A stretch of DNA of 64,000 nt from Pseudomonas cannabina (GTDB taxonomy: Bacteria > Pseudomonadota > Gammaproteobacteria > Pseudomonadales > Pseudomonadaceae), in NCBI RefSeq assembly GCF_900100365.1, contig NZ_FNKU01000001.1, forward strand, positions 5,211,501 through 5,275,500. Direction: 5' to 3'. Made by a program: the position numbers and the translations under genes. Shown here one piece after another: positions 40,197 to 48,599 of the stretch. A model generated the notes under the pieces. That model saw only the letters and a program-made list of their open reading frames with translations. It was not told where the DNA came from and made no database searches. Position 1 is the stretch's first letter, and each line of letters starts with the position of its first letter.

Positions 40197-42263
40197 ATGA
40201 CGCGTAGCCGCAAGATCTTCGCATGGACAGGTATCACCCTCGTGGTGCTGTTGGCCCTATTGGTCATCGTGATCGTTACTTTCGACTGGAATCGCATCAA
40301 ACCCACGCTCAACACAAAAGTCAGCGAAGCGCTGCATCGCCCGTTCGCCATCAACGGCGATCTGGACATACGCTGGACCCGCGAGCCTGAACTGGGCGGC
40401 TGGCGCGCCTGGGTGCCGTCGCCGCATTTCGTCGCGGACGACCTGACGCTGGGCAATCCCGAATGGTCAAAAACGCCGCAGATGGTCACCCTCAAGCACG
40501 TCGAATTTCGCCTCTCCCTGCTGCCTTTGCTGGTCCAGCAAGTGGTTATTCCGCGTATCGACCTGACCGGTCCTGAAGCGAAGCTGGAGCGGCTTGCCGA
40601 CGGGCGTGCCAACTGGGTATTCGACCTGCCCAAGTCCGATCCGAATGCCGAACCCTCCAAATGGGTAATCGACATCGGTGCCATCAAGTTCGATAAAGGC
40701 CTGGTGAGCTTCAATGACCAGACGCTGAACGCCAATCTGGATGTAGTGATCGACATGCTCGGCAAGCCGATCCCGTTCAGTGAGATCGTCGGCAGCAAAG
40801 AAGCGAAAAAGGCGCAGGACAAAGGTGCGGTGCCGCAGGACTATGCATTCGGTTTGGCGGTCACGGGCCAGTACCACGGCCAGAAACTGAGTGGCACCGG
40901 CAAGATTGGTGGCTTGCTGGCGCTCAAAGACGCGAATCAGCCATTCCCGGTGCAGGCAGACGTCAAGGTCGGCGACACCCATGCGGTGATCGCCGGGACC
41001 CTGACCGACCCGCAGAACCTCGGCGCGCTGGACCTGCGCCTGAAGCTGTCCGGCGCCAGCCTGAGCAATCTGTACCCGCTGACCGGTGTGGCCTTGCCTG
41101 ACTCGCCGGCCTATTCCACCGATGGCCGACTAGTCGCCAAGCTGCACGATGCGGCAGGCGCCAGCTTTCGCTATGAAGGCTTCAACGGCAAGATCGGCAA
41201 CAGTGATATCCATGGCGACCTGGGCTATGTCGCCAGCCAGCCGCGTCCCAAGCTGAGCGGCGTGCTGGTGTCCAATCAGTTGCTGTTCAGTGACCTCGCG
41301 CCGCTGATCGGTGCGGACTCCAATGCCGCGCAGAAAAAACGCGGCGGTGAGAGCAAGCAGCCGTCGGGCAAGGTCTTGCCGGTTGAAGAGTTTCAGACAG
41401 ATCGCTGGCGCGCCATGGACGCCGACGTCGAGTTCACCGGCAAGCGCATTGTGCAAAGCCCTGATCTGCCGTTTACCGACCTCTACACCCACCTGATTCT
41501 CAATGATGGTCAGTTGAGCCTTGAGCCGCTGCGCTTTGGCGTAGCAGGTGGCAAGCTGGACGCCGATATTCGCCTCGACGGGCGTAACAAACCGTTGCTG
41601 GGCCGTGCCAGGCTGTCTGCGCGCAATTTCAAGCTCAAGCAACTGTTCCCGACCTTCGAACCGATGAAAACCAGTTTCGGTGAGCTGAATGGTGATGCGG
41701 ATATCAGTGGCCGGGGCAACTCGATTGCGGCCTTGCTCGGCACTGCCAACGGCGAAATGAAAATGCTGGTCAATGATGGCGCGATCAGCCGGGGCCTGAT
41801 GGAGATCGCCGGGCTCAACGTCGGCAACTATGTGGTGGGCAAACTGTTCGGCGACAAGGACGTAAAGATCAACTGCGCAGCTTCCGACTTCGGCATCAAG
41901 GATGGCCTGGCGACCAGTCGCCTGATCGTCTTCGATACCGAGAACGCGATCATCTACATCAGCGGCACCGCCAACATGAAGACCGAACAGCTGGATTTGC
42001 AGGTCAACCCTGAATCCAAGGGCTTCCGCGTGTTCTCGCTGCGTTCGCCGCTGTATGTCAACGGTCCGTTCGCCAAACCGAACGCCGGCGTGCAGTCCGG
42101 CCCCCTGCTGTTGCGCGGCGCCGGCATGGTCCTGCTTGGCGCAACCGTAGGCCCGGTGGCAGGCTTGCTGGCACTGGTGGCGACCGGCGACAACGAACCC
42201 AACCAATGCGGCCCGCTGCTGGAACAGATGCGCACCGGCAAGGCGCCGAAGACGGTGAAGTGA
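40197..42263 (+). CDS. AsmA family protein
   Basis: This is a 688-aa envelope protein with a short cytoplasmic N-terminus, one signal-anchor (about 10-32, FAWTGITLVVLLALLVIVIVTF) and a large periplasmic region with the AsmA N-terminal (RPFAINGDLDIRW) and C-terminal (AGGKLDADIRLDGR; NGEMKMLVNDGAISRGLMEIAGL) signatures. AsmA-like proteins are beta-rich bridges implicated in lipid traffic to the outer membrane. ATG 40197 follows CTGGAG. It is monocistronic, with a terminator after it. Confidence 0.9.
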   Translation: MTRSRKIFAWTGITLVVLLALLVIVIVTFDWNRIKPTLNTKVSEALHRPFAINGDLDIRWTREPELGGWRAWVPSPHFVADDLTLGNPEWSKTPQMVTLKHVEFRLSLLPLLVQQVVIPRIDLTGPEAKLERLADGRANWVFDLPKSDPNAEPSKWVIDIGAIKFDKGLVSFNDQTLNANLDVVIDMLGKPIPFSEIVGSKEAKKAQDKGAVPQDYAFGLAVTGQYHGQKLSGTGKIGGLLALKDANQPFPVQADVKVGDTHAVIAGTLTDPQNLGALDLRLKLSGASLSNLYPLTGVALPDSPAYSTDGRLVAKLHDAAGASFRYEGFNGKIGNSDIHGDLGYVASQPRPKLSGVLVSNQLLFSDLAPLIGADSNAAQKKRGGESKQPSGKVLPVEEFQTDRWRAMDADVEFTGKRIVQSPDLPFTDLYTHLILNDGQLSLEPLRFGVAGGKLDADIRLDGRNKPLLGRARLSARNFKLKQLFPTFEPMKTSFGELNGDADISGRGNSIAALLGTANGEMKMLVNDGAISRGLMEIAGLNVGNYVVGKLFGDKDVKINCAASDFGIKDGLATSRLIVFDTENAIIYISGTANMKTEQLDLQVNPESKGFRVFSLRSPLYVNGPFAKPNAGVQSGPLLLRGAGMVLLGATVGPVAGLLALVATGDNEPNQCGPLLEQMRTGKAPKTVK

Positions 42264-42320
42264 TTTCCAGAAATGCACTGTCGCGCTGGAGTGGCCAGCG
42301 TTATACACAAGTCCTGAAGA

Positions 42321-42339
42321 ACCCCGAAACGGGGCTTTT
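42321..42339 (+). terminator. Terminator after the asmA-like gene
   Basis: The short stem CCCCG/CGGGG with an AAA loop is followed by CTTTT. It lies immediately before the REP array begins. Confidence 0.6.
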
Positions 42340-42340
42340 G

Positions 42341-43955
42341 TAGGAGCGGACCGGGCGACGCTTCGCTTGTCCGCGATCTCTCGGTTTTTGTAGGAGAGGA
42401 CTTGTCCGCGAACTGCCGGGGACCGGCAGTAAACCGGTGCATACGGTACATCAGGTACAACTGAGGTAGTTTGGATCAGGGCCGCTTCGCAGCCCATCGA
42501 GGACGAGTCCGCTCCCACGCCCTCCGGGCAGAAACGCGTTGTGTGGCAGCAGACCGGGCGACGTTTCGCTTGTCCGCGATCTCTCGGTTTTTGTAGGAGC
42601 GGACTTGTCCGCGAACTGCCGGGTACCGGCAGCAAAACCGGTGTATGCGGTACATCAGGTACAACTGAGGTGGTTTGGATCAGGGCCGCTTCGCAGCCCA
42701 TCGTGGACGAGGCCGCTCCCACGCCCTCCGGGCAGAAACGCGTTGTGTGGCAGCAGACCGGGCGACGTTTCGCTTGTCCGCGATCTCTCGGTTTTTGTAG
42801 GAGCGGACTTGTCCGCGAACTGCCGGGGACCGGCAGTAAACCGGTGCATACGGTACATCAGGTACAACTGAGGTAGTTTGGATCAGGGCCGCTTCGCAGC
42901 CCATCGCGGACGAGTCCGCTCCCACGCCCTCCGGGCAGAAACGCGTTGTGTGGCAGCAGACCGGGCGACGCTTCGCTTGTCCGCGATCTCTCGGTTTTTG
43001 TAGGAGCGGACTTGTCCGCGAACTGCCGGGTACCGGCAGCAAAACCGGTGCATACGGTACATCAGGTACAACTGAGGTAGTTTGGATCAGGGCCGCTTCG
43101 CAGCCCATCGCGGACGAGTCCGCTCCCACGCCCTCCGGGCAGAAACGCGTTGTGTGGCAGCGGACCGGGCGACGCTTCGCTTGTCCGCGATCTCTCGGTT
43201 TTTGTAGGAGAGGACTTGTCCGCGAACTGCCGGGTACCGGCAGCAAAACCGGTGCATACGGTACATCAGGTACAACTGAGGTAGTTTGGATCAGGGCCGC
43301 TTCGCAGCCCATCGCGGACGAGTCCGCTCCCACGCCCTCCGGGCAGAAACGCGTTGTGTGGCAGCAGACCGGGCGACGCTTCGCTTGTCCGCGATCTCTC
43401 GGTTTTTGTAGGAGCGGACTTGTCCGCGAACTGCCGGGTACCGGCAGTAAACCGGTGCATACGGTACATCAGGTACAACTGAGGTGGTTTGGATCAGGGC
43501 CGCTTCGCAGCCCATCGCGGACGAGTCCGCTCCCACGCCCTCCGGGCAGAAACGCGTTGTGTGGCAGCAGACCGGGCGACGTTTCGCTTGTCCGCGATCT
43601 CTCGGTTTTTGTAGGAGCGGACTTGTCCGCGAACTGCCGGGTACCGGCAGCAAAACCGGTGTATGCGGTACATCAGGTACAACTGAGGTAGTTTGGACCA
43701 GGGCCGCTTCGCAGCCCATCGCGGACGAGTCCGCTCCCACGCCCTCCGGGCAGAAACGCGTTGTGTGGCAGCAGACCGGGCGACGCTTCGCTTGTCCGCG
43801 ATCTCTCGGTTTTTGTAGGAGCGGACTTGTCCGCGAACTGCCGGGTACCGGCAGTAAACCGGTGCATACGGTACATCAGGTACAACTGAGGTGGTTTGGA
43901 TCAGGGCCGCTTCGCAGCCCATCGCGGACAAACAAAACGTCGCCCGGTCCGCTTG
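42341..43955. repeat. Array of eight 203/204-bp tandem REP-pair units
   Basis: The landmark AGGTACAACTGAGG starts at 42453, 42657, 42860, 43064, 43268, 43471, 43675 and 43878, so the period is 203 or 204 bp. Each unit contains GTAGGAGCGGACTTGTCCGC and its inverse GCGGACGAGTCCGCTCCCAC, a pair of inverted REPs. Between them lie a CCGGGTACCGG hairpin and GATCAGGGCCGCTTCGCAGC. The one-base difference comes from GCAGCAAAACCGG versus GCAGTAAACCGG. Variant bases are shuffled between units, a sign of unequal exchange or conversion. The right end is a short inverted piece (43925-43955) abutting the IS element. Long open frames here are artefacts of periodicity. Confidence 0.92.
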
Positions 43956-43973
43956 TCTAGTCCTGAAATAGGT

Positions 43974-44789
43974 TTACACCTGTTTCACGCTCAAAAACGC
44001 CCGATGCACCGCGTCGGGCGTTTTGTATTTCAGGGATAGGTGCGGTCGCTCCCCATTATAGATCTGCACCGATTCATCCACCATTTTCACTGCATCTGCC
44101 AAGTCTTTAGGCCGATGGAGTAGAAACTCGGTCTTCAAAATTCCGTTTATTCGCTCGGCCATAGCGTTCTGGTAACAGTCATAGCCATCAGTCATCGAGC
44201 ACCGGATTTCATGCCTGGTATGCAGACGTTGGTAGAGGTCGGAACAGTACTGGGCACCGCGATCTGAATGATGAATCAGCATCTGATCGGTTTTTCGCTC
44301 TCCTACCGCTTTTTCCAGTGCCTTTATCACCGACTGTGTATGCAGGCTCTCATGCACATGATGACCAACAATCTTGCGTGAGTACGCATCTGTCACAAGG
44401 CTCACATAGGCCACGCTTTCCTGTGTAGGCAGATAGGTGATGTCTGCAACCCAGACCTGTTCGGGTCCATTGGCCACGACTTGTTCAGGACCTGCTTTGA
44501 GCAGGTTGGGGTGGCGGCGAAAGCGATGATGACTATGAGTGGTCTTGTGATAAGCCCGTTTGCGCGGAACCAGCTCGCGCGCATCACGAAGGATGGTAAA
44601 CAGACGGTCTCTACCCACGCACAACGACGCAGGAGCTTCGACGCTCATCAAGTAGTGCAGCTTGCGCGTTCCCAGCCTGGGCTGGCGACGCCGCTTTTCC
44701 AGGACGAAGTCCACCACCTCTTGGTCTTGGCGGACCTTCGCGTCAAAAGCGCGATTACGCTTGTAATACGCTTGACGCGAAATACCCAT
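43974..44789 (-). CDS. IS3-family transposase OrfB (DDE catalytic domain)
   Basis: The 271-aa reading from ATG 44789 has an HTH_21-like segment (RRQPRLGTRKLHYLM) and an rve integrase core with the catalytic triad: Asp in VADITYLP, Asp in HHSDRGAQY and Glu in NAMAERINGILKTE. The frame stays open upstream to the slippery site at 44855-44861, so the active enzyme is most likely an OrfAB fusion made by -1 frameshifting. The stop codon overlaps the terminal inverted repeat. Confidence 0.92.
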   Translation of the reverse strand: MGISRQAYYKRNRAFDAKVRQDQEVVDFVLEKRRRQPRLGTRKLHYLMSVEAPASLCVGRDRLFTILRDARELVPRKRAYHKTTHSHHRFRRHPNLLKAGPEQVVANGPEQVWVADITYLPTQESVAYVSLVTDAYSRKIVGHHVHESLHTQSVIKALEKAVGERKTDQMLIHHSDRGAQYCSDLYQRLHTRHEIRCSMTDGYDCYQNAMAERINGILKTEFLLHRPKDLADAVKMVDESVQIYNGERPHLSLKYKTPDAVHRAFLSVKQV

Positions 44790-44812
44790 GAACAGGCAAG
44801 CCCTGGTAATGC

Positions 44813-45214
44813 TCAGGTCTTGGATTTGCCCTTGCGAGAGGACTTGCCGGGTCGCTTTTTTACGATGGAAACACCGTAGTCATTTTTCAAGACGTTCACG
44901 ACAGCTTCAAAGAACTGGGCCTTCTGATTGCTCAGCACCAGCTGTTCTTCAAGCTCTTTAATCCGCTGCTCAGGTGTCGGCGGGAGTGTTGGCTCGGTCA
45001 TGGACCTGTTCCTCGGCTCTCGAATTGATGCGCCTTGGCTCCAATCCTGTCGACCGTGCTTTCGTAACCAGACCAGCACCGTCGACCGGCCTTGGATGCC
45101 ATAGCGTCGCTGGGCTTCTTTATAACTCAACTCGCCTTTTTCAACCTGATCTACGACCGATAATTTAAAGGCTAGCGTGTAATCGCGCTGGCTGCGCCTT
45201 TTGCCCGAATTCAT
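44813..45214 (-). CDS. IS3-family transposase OrfA (DNA-binding)
   Basis: The 133-aa protein has an N-terminal helix-turn-helix (DYTLAFKLSVVDQVEKGELSYKEAQRRYG) that recognises the terminal repeats, and a leucine-zipper-like coiled coil (EQRIKELEEQLVLSNQKAQFFEAVV). Translation of the first 15 codons after the slippery heptamer in the zero frame ends at TGA 44815-44813. Confidence 0.9.
   Translation of the reverse strand: MNSGKRRSQRDYTLAFKLSVVDQVEKGELSYKEAQRRYGIQGRSTVLVWLRKHGRQDWSQGASIREPRNRSMTEPTLPPTPEQRIKELEEQLVLSNQKAQFFEAVVNVLKNDYGVSIVKKRPGKSSRKGKSKT
44855..44861 (-). promoter_or_regulatory. Programmed -1 frameshift site of the IS
   Basis: On the minus strand A_AAA_AAG is in phase with orfA (codons GTA AAA AAG). 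A -1 slip continues as ATRQVLSQGQIQDLSITRACLF and reads straight into orfB with no stop. This is the canonical IS3-family heptamer. Confidence 0.85.
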
Positions 45215-45275
45215 TGAGTCCTCCTGAGGAAAGGTCAGAAGGTGTAAACCTTATTCAGGACGGGACAGCTCCCAC

Positions 45276-45307
45276 AAAAAAGCCAGGACACAGGTCCTGG
45301 CTTTTTT
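45276..45307. terminator. Bidirectional terminator after the bacterioferritin-like gene
   Basis: A 14-bp stem AAAAAAGCCAGGAC/GTCCTGGCTTTTTT with a four-base loop starts just beyond the IS right end. It serves the minus-strand gene at 45323. Confidence 0.9.
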
Positions 45308-45322
45308 ACTGGGTGCCGCGTT

Positions 45323-45862
45323 TTACAGGCCTTCGAGAATGTCCGCCATGTCATCGGCATGCTCTTCTTCCTGAGCAAGGATTTCTTCAAAGATGCGGCG
45401 GGTGGTCGGGTCGCTGTCGCCGATGTACTGGATGATCTCGCGATAGCTGTCGACCGCGATGCGCTCGGCGACGAGGTCTTCGTAGACCATTTCTTTCAGC
45501 GTGTTACCGGCAACGTACTGCGCGTGAGAGTTCTTCGACAGCAGGTCCGGGTTGAACTCCGGTTCGCCGCCCAGTTGCACGATACGCTCGGCCAGTTTGT
45601 CGGCGTGCTCGGCTTCCTGGGTCGCATGCTCCAGAAACTCTTCCGCTGCGACGCTGGCCTTCAGGCCAGACGCCATATAGTAGTGGCGCTTGTAGCGCAG
45701 TACGCAGACCAGTTCGGTCGCAAGCGACTCATTGAGCAGGCGCAACACCGTCTCACGGTCAGCGCTGTAGCCTTCAGTCACCGCACCATTTTCAACGTTC
45801 TGGCGCGCACGCTGGCGCAGGGTGTTTACATCGGATAGCTGTGATTGCGGTGCAGAGTTCAT
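45323..45862 (-). CDS. Bacterioferritin-like di-iron protein
   Basis: The 179-aa ferritin-like four-helix protein has iron-ligand motifs in order: NESLATELVCVLRYKRHYYM, EHATQEAEHADKLAERI, and a final EEILAQEEEHADDMADIL. It probably oxidises and stores iron or protects against peroxide. ATG 45862 lies eight bases after GGAG; an adjacent ATG one codon upstream is closer to the site. A longer frame upstream is not preceded by a ribosome site. In other pseudomonads a similar gene lies near osmE. Confidence 0.88.
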   Translation of the reverse strand: MNSAPQSQLSDVNTLRQRARQNVENGAVTEGYSADRETVLRLLNESLATELVCVLRYKRHYYMASGLKASVAAEEFLEHATQEAEHADKLAERIVQLGGEPEFNPDLLSKNSHAQYVAGNTLKEMVYEDLVAERIAVDSYREIIQYIGDSDPTTRRIFEEILAQEEEHADDMADILEGL

Positions 45863-46072
45863 CATTTTTCTCCAGGACTCATCAGGTTTTGCTGTCTCGC
45901 TCTGTGCGTTGCCCGGCAAGATCAGCAAAGGTTGTGAGTGGCGCGGGAGGGAAAAAGTTTTATCGGATTTTCGCAGGACAGGGCGGATGTGACTAAATGT
46001 AAAAATATAAGAAACGAGCGCCGAGCGGTGGGGTCCCAACCATGTGACCCAAATAAATCGTGGAGATACACA

Positions 46073-46159
46073 ATGCTCAAGTTTCTGGGAAGCACCGTAG
46101 GCATCATCTTTCTGATCGGCCTGGTCGTGGTTATTGCCCTGTTCAAGCTGGTTTTCTAA
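46073..46159 (+). CDS. 28-residue single-span membrane peptide
   Basis: The short gene encodes MLKFLGSTVGIIFLIGLVVV followed by IALFKLVF, essentially one transmembrane helix with a Lys near each end. It has a GTGGAG Shine-Dalgarno at a normal distance and its own terminator just downstream, which supports real expression. I do not recognise a family. It may be a small membrane regulator of a neighbouring complex, but that is speculation. Confidence 0.6.
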   Translation: MLKFLGSTVGIIFLIGLVVVIALFKLVF

Positions 46160-46173
46160 AACGCATTCAACAA

Positions 46174-46205
46174 AAAGCCCGAGGCATTCTGTCTCAGGCT
46201 TTTTG
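46174..46205 (+). terminator. Terminator after the small membrane peptide gene
   Basis: The stem AAAGCCCGAG/CTCAGGCTTTT (one mismatch) is followed by T residues, 15 bases after the stop. It could also serve the convergent osmE gene. Confidence 0.75.
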
Positions 46206-46222
46206 TTTGCGGCGTGCTTTTA

Positions 46223-46561
46223 TTACATCGCTTTTTCGTTCTTCTCGCGCTGTTCGCAGGTCATGAAACCTTTGTTGGTCACACGGCCGTCGCTGTTGAA
46301 GCTGACGTGGTAAACCTGTCTGTGGCCGTCTTTGGTCATGATGTAGTTGTTGCACGTGCCCGGGTTGACCTTGCGCTCGATGGTGGTCGAAGGCTCGCCG
46401 CCGATGGTCAGGACTTGCTGGCGGGTCATGCCGTTCTCGACCTGTTTGACCAGCGGTTCGTTGCGATACGTGACGTAGTCCACCGGGTTCTGCACGGTTG
46501 TGTTGCTGCAACCTGCCATTGTTGCCAGGACAAATGTTGCCGCGAGGATTTTCTTGTACAT
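46223..46561 (-). CDS. osmE: OsmE-like outer-membrane lipoprotein (SmpA/BamE fold)
   Basis: The 112-aa lipoprotein precursor has a signal peptide and lipobox ending MAGC, so Cys18 should be acylated. The mature part has the BamE/SmpA-type motif NGMTRQQVLTIGGEPSTTIE. It resembles E. coli OsmE, an osmotically induced lipoprotein of uncertain role. I chose ATG 46561 (MYKKILAATFVLATMAGC) because the longer frame upstream would bury the signal peptide. Confidence 0.88.
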   Translation of the reverse strand: MYKKILAATFVLATMAGCSNTTVQNPVDYVTYRNEPLVKQVENGMTRQQVLTIGGEPSTTIERKVNPGTCNNYIMTKDGHRQVYHVSFNSDGRVTNKGFMTCEQREKNEKAM

Positions 46562-46867
46562 CGTTATTGCTCCACAGGTCAGAGCCGGTTTTGGCCCGGT
46601 ATGCCTTGGAGCGGGCACGGTGCTGAAGAGTTCGAAAAAAAGATGGCGATAAGGCAGTATTTTACTGTCGCATTAGTGGCTTTCCTGGCCCAGAATGCCA
46701 CGATCGTCGGGAAACGATGGCCCTTTGAATATTCCCCGCACGTTCCCGAAAGGCCGAGGTCAATCTGATGGCATGGTCGAGCGTTCAGCCCGGCCTTCGG
46801 CTCGGTCATCGGTGTCAGACCGTAGTTCGTTAATCAGCCGATCCTCAGTGACGGCCAGGAAGATGCG
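46562..46867. other. 306-base gap between osmE and the 77-aa gene
   Basis: This divergent intergenic region must hold the promoters of osmE (minus) and of the small plus-strand gene. A GAGCGGGCACGG... stretch and a GC-rich hairpin GCCCGGCCTTCGGCTCGG near 46790 are visible. I see no further gene. Confidence 0.4.
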
Positions 46868-47101
46868 ATGAGCGATAAAGAACTGTATGAGATCGAGTAC
46901 ACCCTGCTCGGTGAGCACCACGTAGACGTTATCGAGAATCTGGACGTGCCCATCATCGAGGTGGTGCACGAGCTGGCGCTCAAGCACCATGTAGAACTGG
47001 ACGAACTTTCAGGCGGCGAAACCGGCATTCCTCACGCTGCCGGCATCACCGATGTTTCGATTCACAGCCTGGAGGTGGGCGAGAGCAGCGCGACTGCCTA
47101 A
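46868..47101 (+). CDS. Conserved small acidic protein of unknown function
   Basis: The 77-aa acidic, His-containing cytoplasmic protein (MSDKELYEIEYTLLGEHHVD) has no signal peptide or membrane segment. CAGGAAGA lies seven bases before the ATG. I do not recognise the family, although similar small genes lie near osmE in other pseudomonads as I remember. Its last four bases overlap the stop of the convergent transporter gene. Confidence 0.7.
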   Translation: MSDKELYEIEYTLLGEHHVDVIENLDVPIIEVVHELALKHHVELDELSGGETGIPHAAGITDVSIHSLEVGESSATA

Positions 47102-47979
47102 TCCGCTTTTGACCGCAACGGCGTGGTCCAGCGTTCTGCAAGGATGACCCCGCACAAGGTCAGCGCTCCGCCGAACAGGTGATAGAGCGCCAGTTGCTCG
47201 CCCAGCGTCGCCGCGGCAATCAATGCCGTGGCGATGGGCATCAGGTTGAAGAACAGGGTCGTGCGGCTTGGGCCAAGGCGCATGATCGCTTTCATCCACA
47301 GCCATGGCGCAAGCATGGACGTGGGAATGGCCGCATACAGCACCATCGGAATGTTGCTCGCATTCAGGCCGGTTTTTGCCGACAGGATGAACGGCGGCAG
47401 CAGCACGATAATCGCCAGCAGAATCTGCACATACAGCAATTGCAGGGGCGGCAGACACAGTTGCCACTTCTTCAGCAGCGTGCTGTAGATGGCATAGGAC
47501 GCTGCTGCCACCAGCACCATCGCATCCCCTCGATTGACACCGTGCTCGATCAGATCACCCGGATTGCCCGCCGAAACCACGACCACCACGCCTGCGAATG
47601 AAATGATGGCGCCCACCAGCGCGCCCGAGGTCAGGCGATTGCCCAGGCAGGCGATTGACAGCCCGAGCGCCATCATCGGCACCATGGACTGAATGATCCC
47701 CATATTGGTGGCGGTCGTCAGGCCAGCGGCGAAATACGCCAGGCTCTGGTAAAGCGCCGTGCCCAGCACCGCGAGGATAAAAATCTTGCCCAGCAACGGT
47801 TTGATCGCCGCCCGGTTTGCCCAGACGGGCCTGAGCATGAATGGTGTGAACAGCAGCCCGGCCATTGCCCAGCGATAGAAACCTATTTCGGCCGGGAAGA
47901 TCACCCCGGACGAAGCCTTGGTGACAGCCGTATTGACCGCCCAGATAAGGATGGTGATCAGCGGAAACGCGTATTGCAT
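47098..47979 (-). CDS. EamA/DMT family transporter
   Basis: The 293-aa inner-membrane protein has ten predicted helices in two EamA repeats (first PLITILIWAVNTAVTKASSG; second GDAMVLVAAASYAIYSTLL). DMT exporters move small metabolites such as amino acids or their derivatives out of the cell. The substrate is unknown. It starts at ATG 47979. Confidence 0.88.
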   Translation of the reverse strand: MQYAFPLITILIWAVNTAVTKASSGVIFPAEIGFYRWAMAGLLFTPFMLRPVWANRAAIKPLLGKIFILAVLGTALYQSLAYFAAGLTTATNMGIIQSMVPMMALGLSIACLGNRLTSGALVGAIISFAGVVVVVSAGNPGDLIEHGVNRGDAMVLVAAASYAIYSTLLKKWQLCLPPLQLLYVQILLAIIVLLPPFILSAKTGLNASNIPMVLYAAIPTSMLAPWLWMKAIMRLGPSRTTLFFNLMPIATALIAAATLGEQLALYHLFGGALTLCGVILAERWTTPLRSKAD

Positions 47980-48120
47980 GAGGGGATCATCGTGAAAACG
48001 AGGGGCGATTATCCGCCTGTTTACCGGCTAATGCACCGTGCCACGTCATATCTCGCAACAGCTGACTACACTGATTCTCAGCCTGTGCCGCCCGGCGCAG
48101 CGGATCTGGAGAGTCGATCG

Positions 48121-48411
48121 ATGAAGAAGCTCGGTATTCCTCTATTGCTCGTTGGCCTGATGGTGTCCGCCCAGGGTTTTGCCGCCACCGCGCAGCAGAA
48201 CAAGATGACCACCTGCAACGCTGACGCCAGCGCCAAATCGCTCAAGGGCGACGAGCGCAAGACGTTCATGAGCAGTTGCCTGAAAGCTGCACCGCCGCCA
48301 GCACCCACCCAGCAGGAAAAAATGAAGACCTGCAATGCGACTGCCAGCGCCGATGCGCTCAAAGGTGACGCTCGCAAGAGCTTCATGAGCGATTGTCTCA
48401 AGAAGAAATAA
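48121..48411 (+). CDS. PsiF family periplasmic repeat protein
   Basis: The 96-aa precursor has a Sec signal (about 1-22, ending GFAA) and two PsiF repeats of about 33 residues, each with two Cys: KMTTCNADASAKSLKGDERK... and KMKTCNATASADALKGDARK... PsiF was named in E. coli as phosphate-starvation inducible, and its function is unknown. ATG 48121 lies after CTGGAGAG. Confidence 0.88.
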   Translation: MKKLGIPLLLVGLMVSAQGFAATAQQNKMTTCNADASAKSLKGDERKTFMSSCLKAAPPPAPTQQEKMKTCNATASADALKGDARKSFMSDCLKKK

Positions 48412-48599
48412 TTTTCCGGCATTGCCCGACGCCTGGATCAGCGCGTGCACGTGCAGCAAATACGGCACTTGCGCGCGGTTTTCAAGCCGATCATCAGATG
48501 GATGATCGCGGCGCATTTTTTCCACCTTGCGCATCGCTGGTTCTCGGCTAAGAAGGCTGGCAGACTGCCCACCTTCCTAGTGTTGCCCTTTGAGGGTCT

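Larger units (their letters stand above)
43961..45260 (-). mobile_element. IS3-family insertion sequence (1.3 kb)
   Basis: A complete element is bounded by 21-bp imperfect inverted repeats (left TCCTGAAATAGGTTTACACC; right end complementary to TCCTGAATAAGGTTTACACC; 19 of 21 match). It carries overlapping orfA and orfB on the minus strand with a programmed frameshift signal. The flanking bases (GTCTAG on the left, CGGGAC on the right) show no target-site duplication, so one side has probably been rearranged. I cannot name the exact IS without a database. Confidence 0.9.

Noticed and set aside
42680..43931. Long open frames within the REP array on both strands (up to about 250 aa)
   Set aside because: They arise because a 204-bp unit is divisible by three, so one stop-free unit repeats. 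They have no ribosome site or family likeness, and they break wherever a 203-bp unit occurs.
42341..43955. CRISPR-like array
   Set aside because: The repeats are about 204 bp, nearly identical over their whole length and lack short unique spacers. No cas genes are near. They are REP-pair units.
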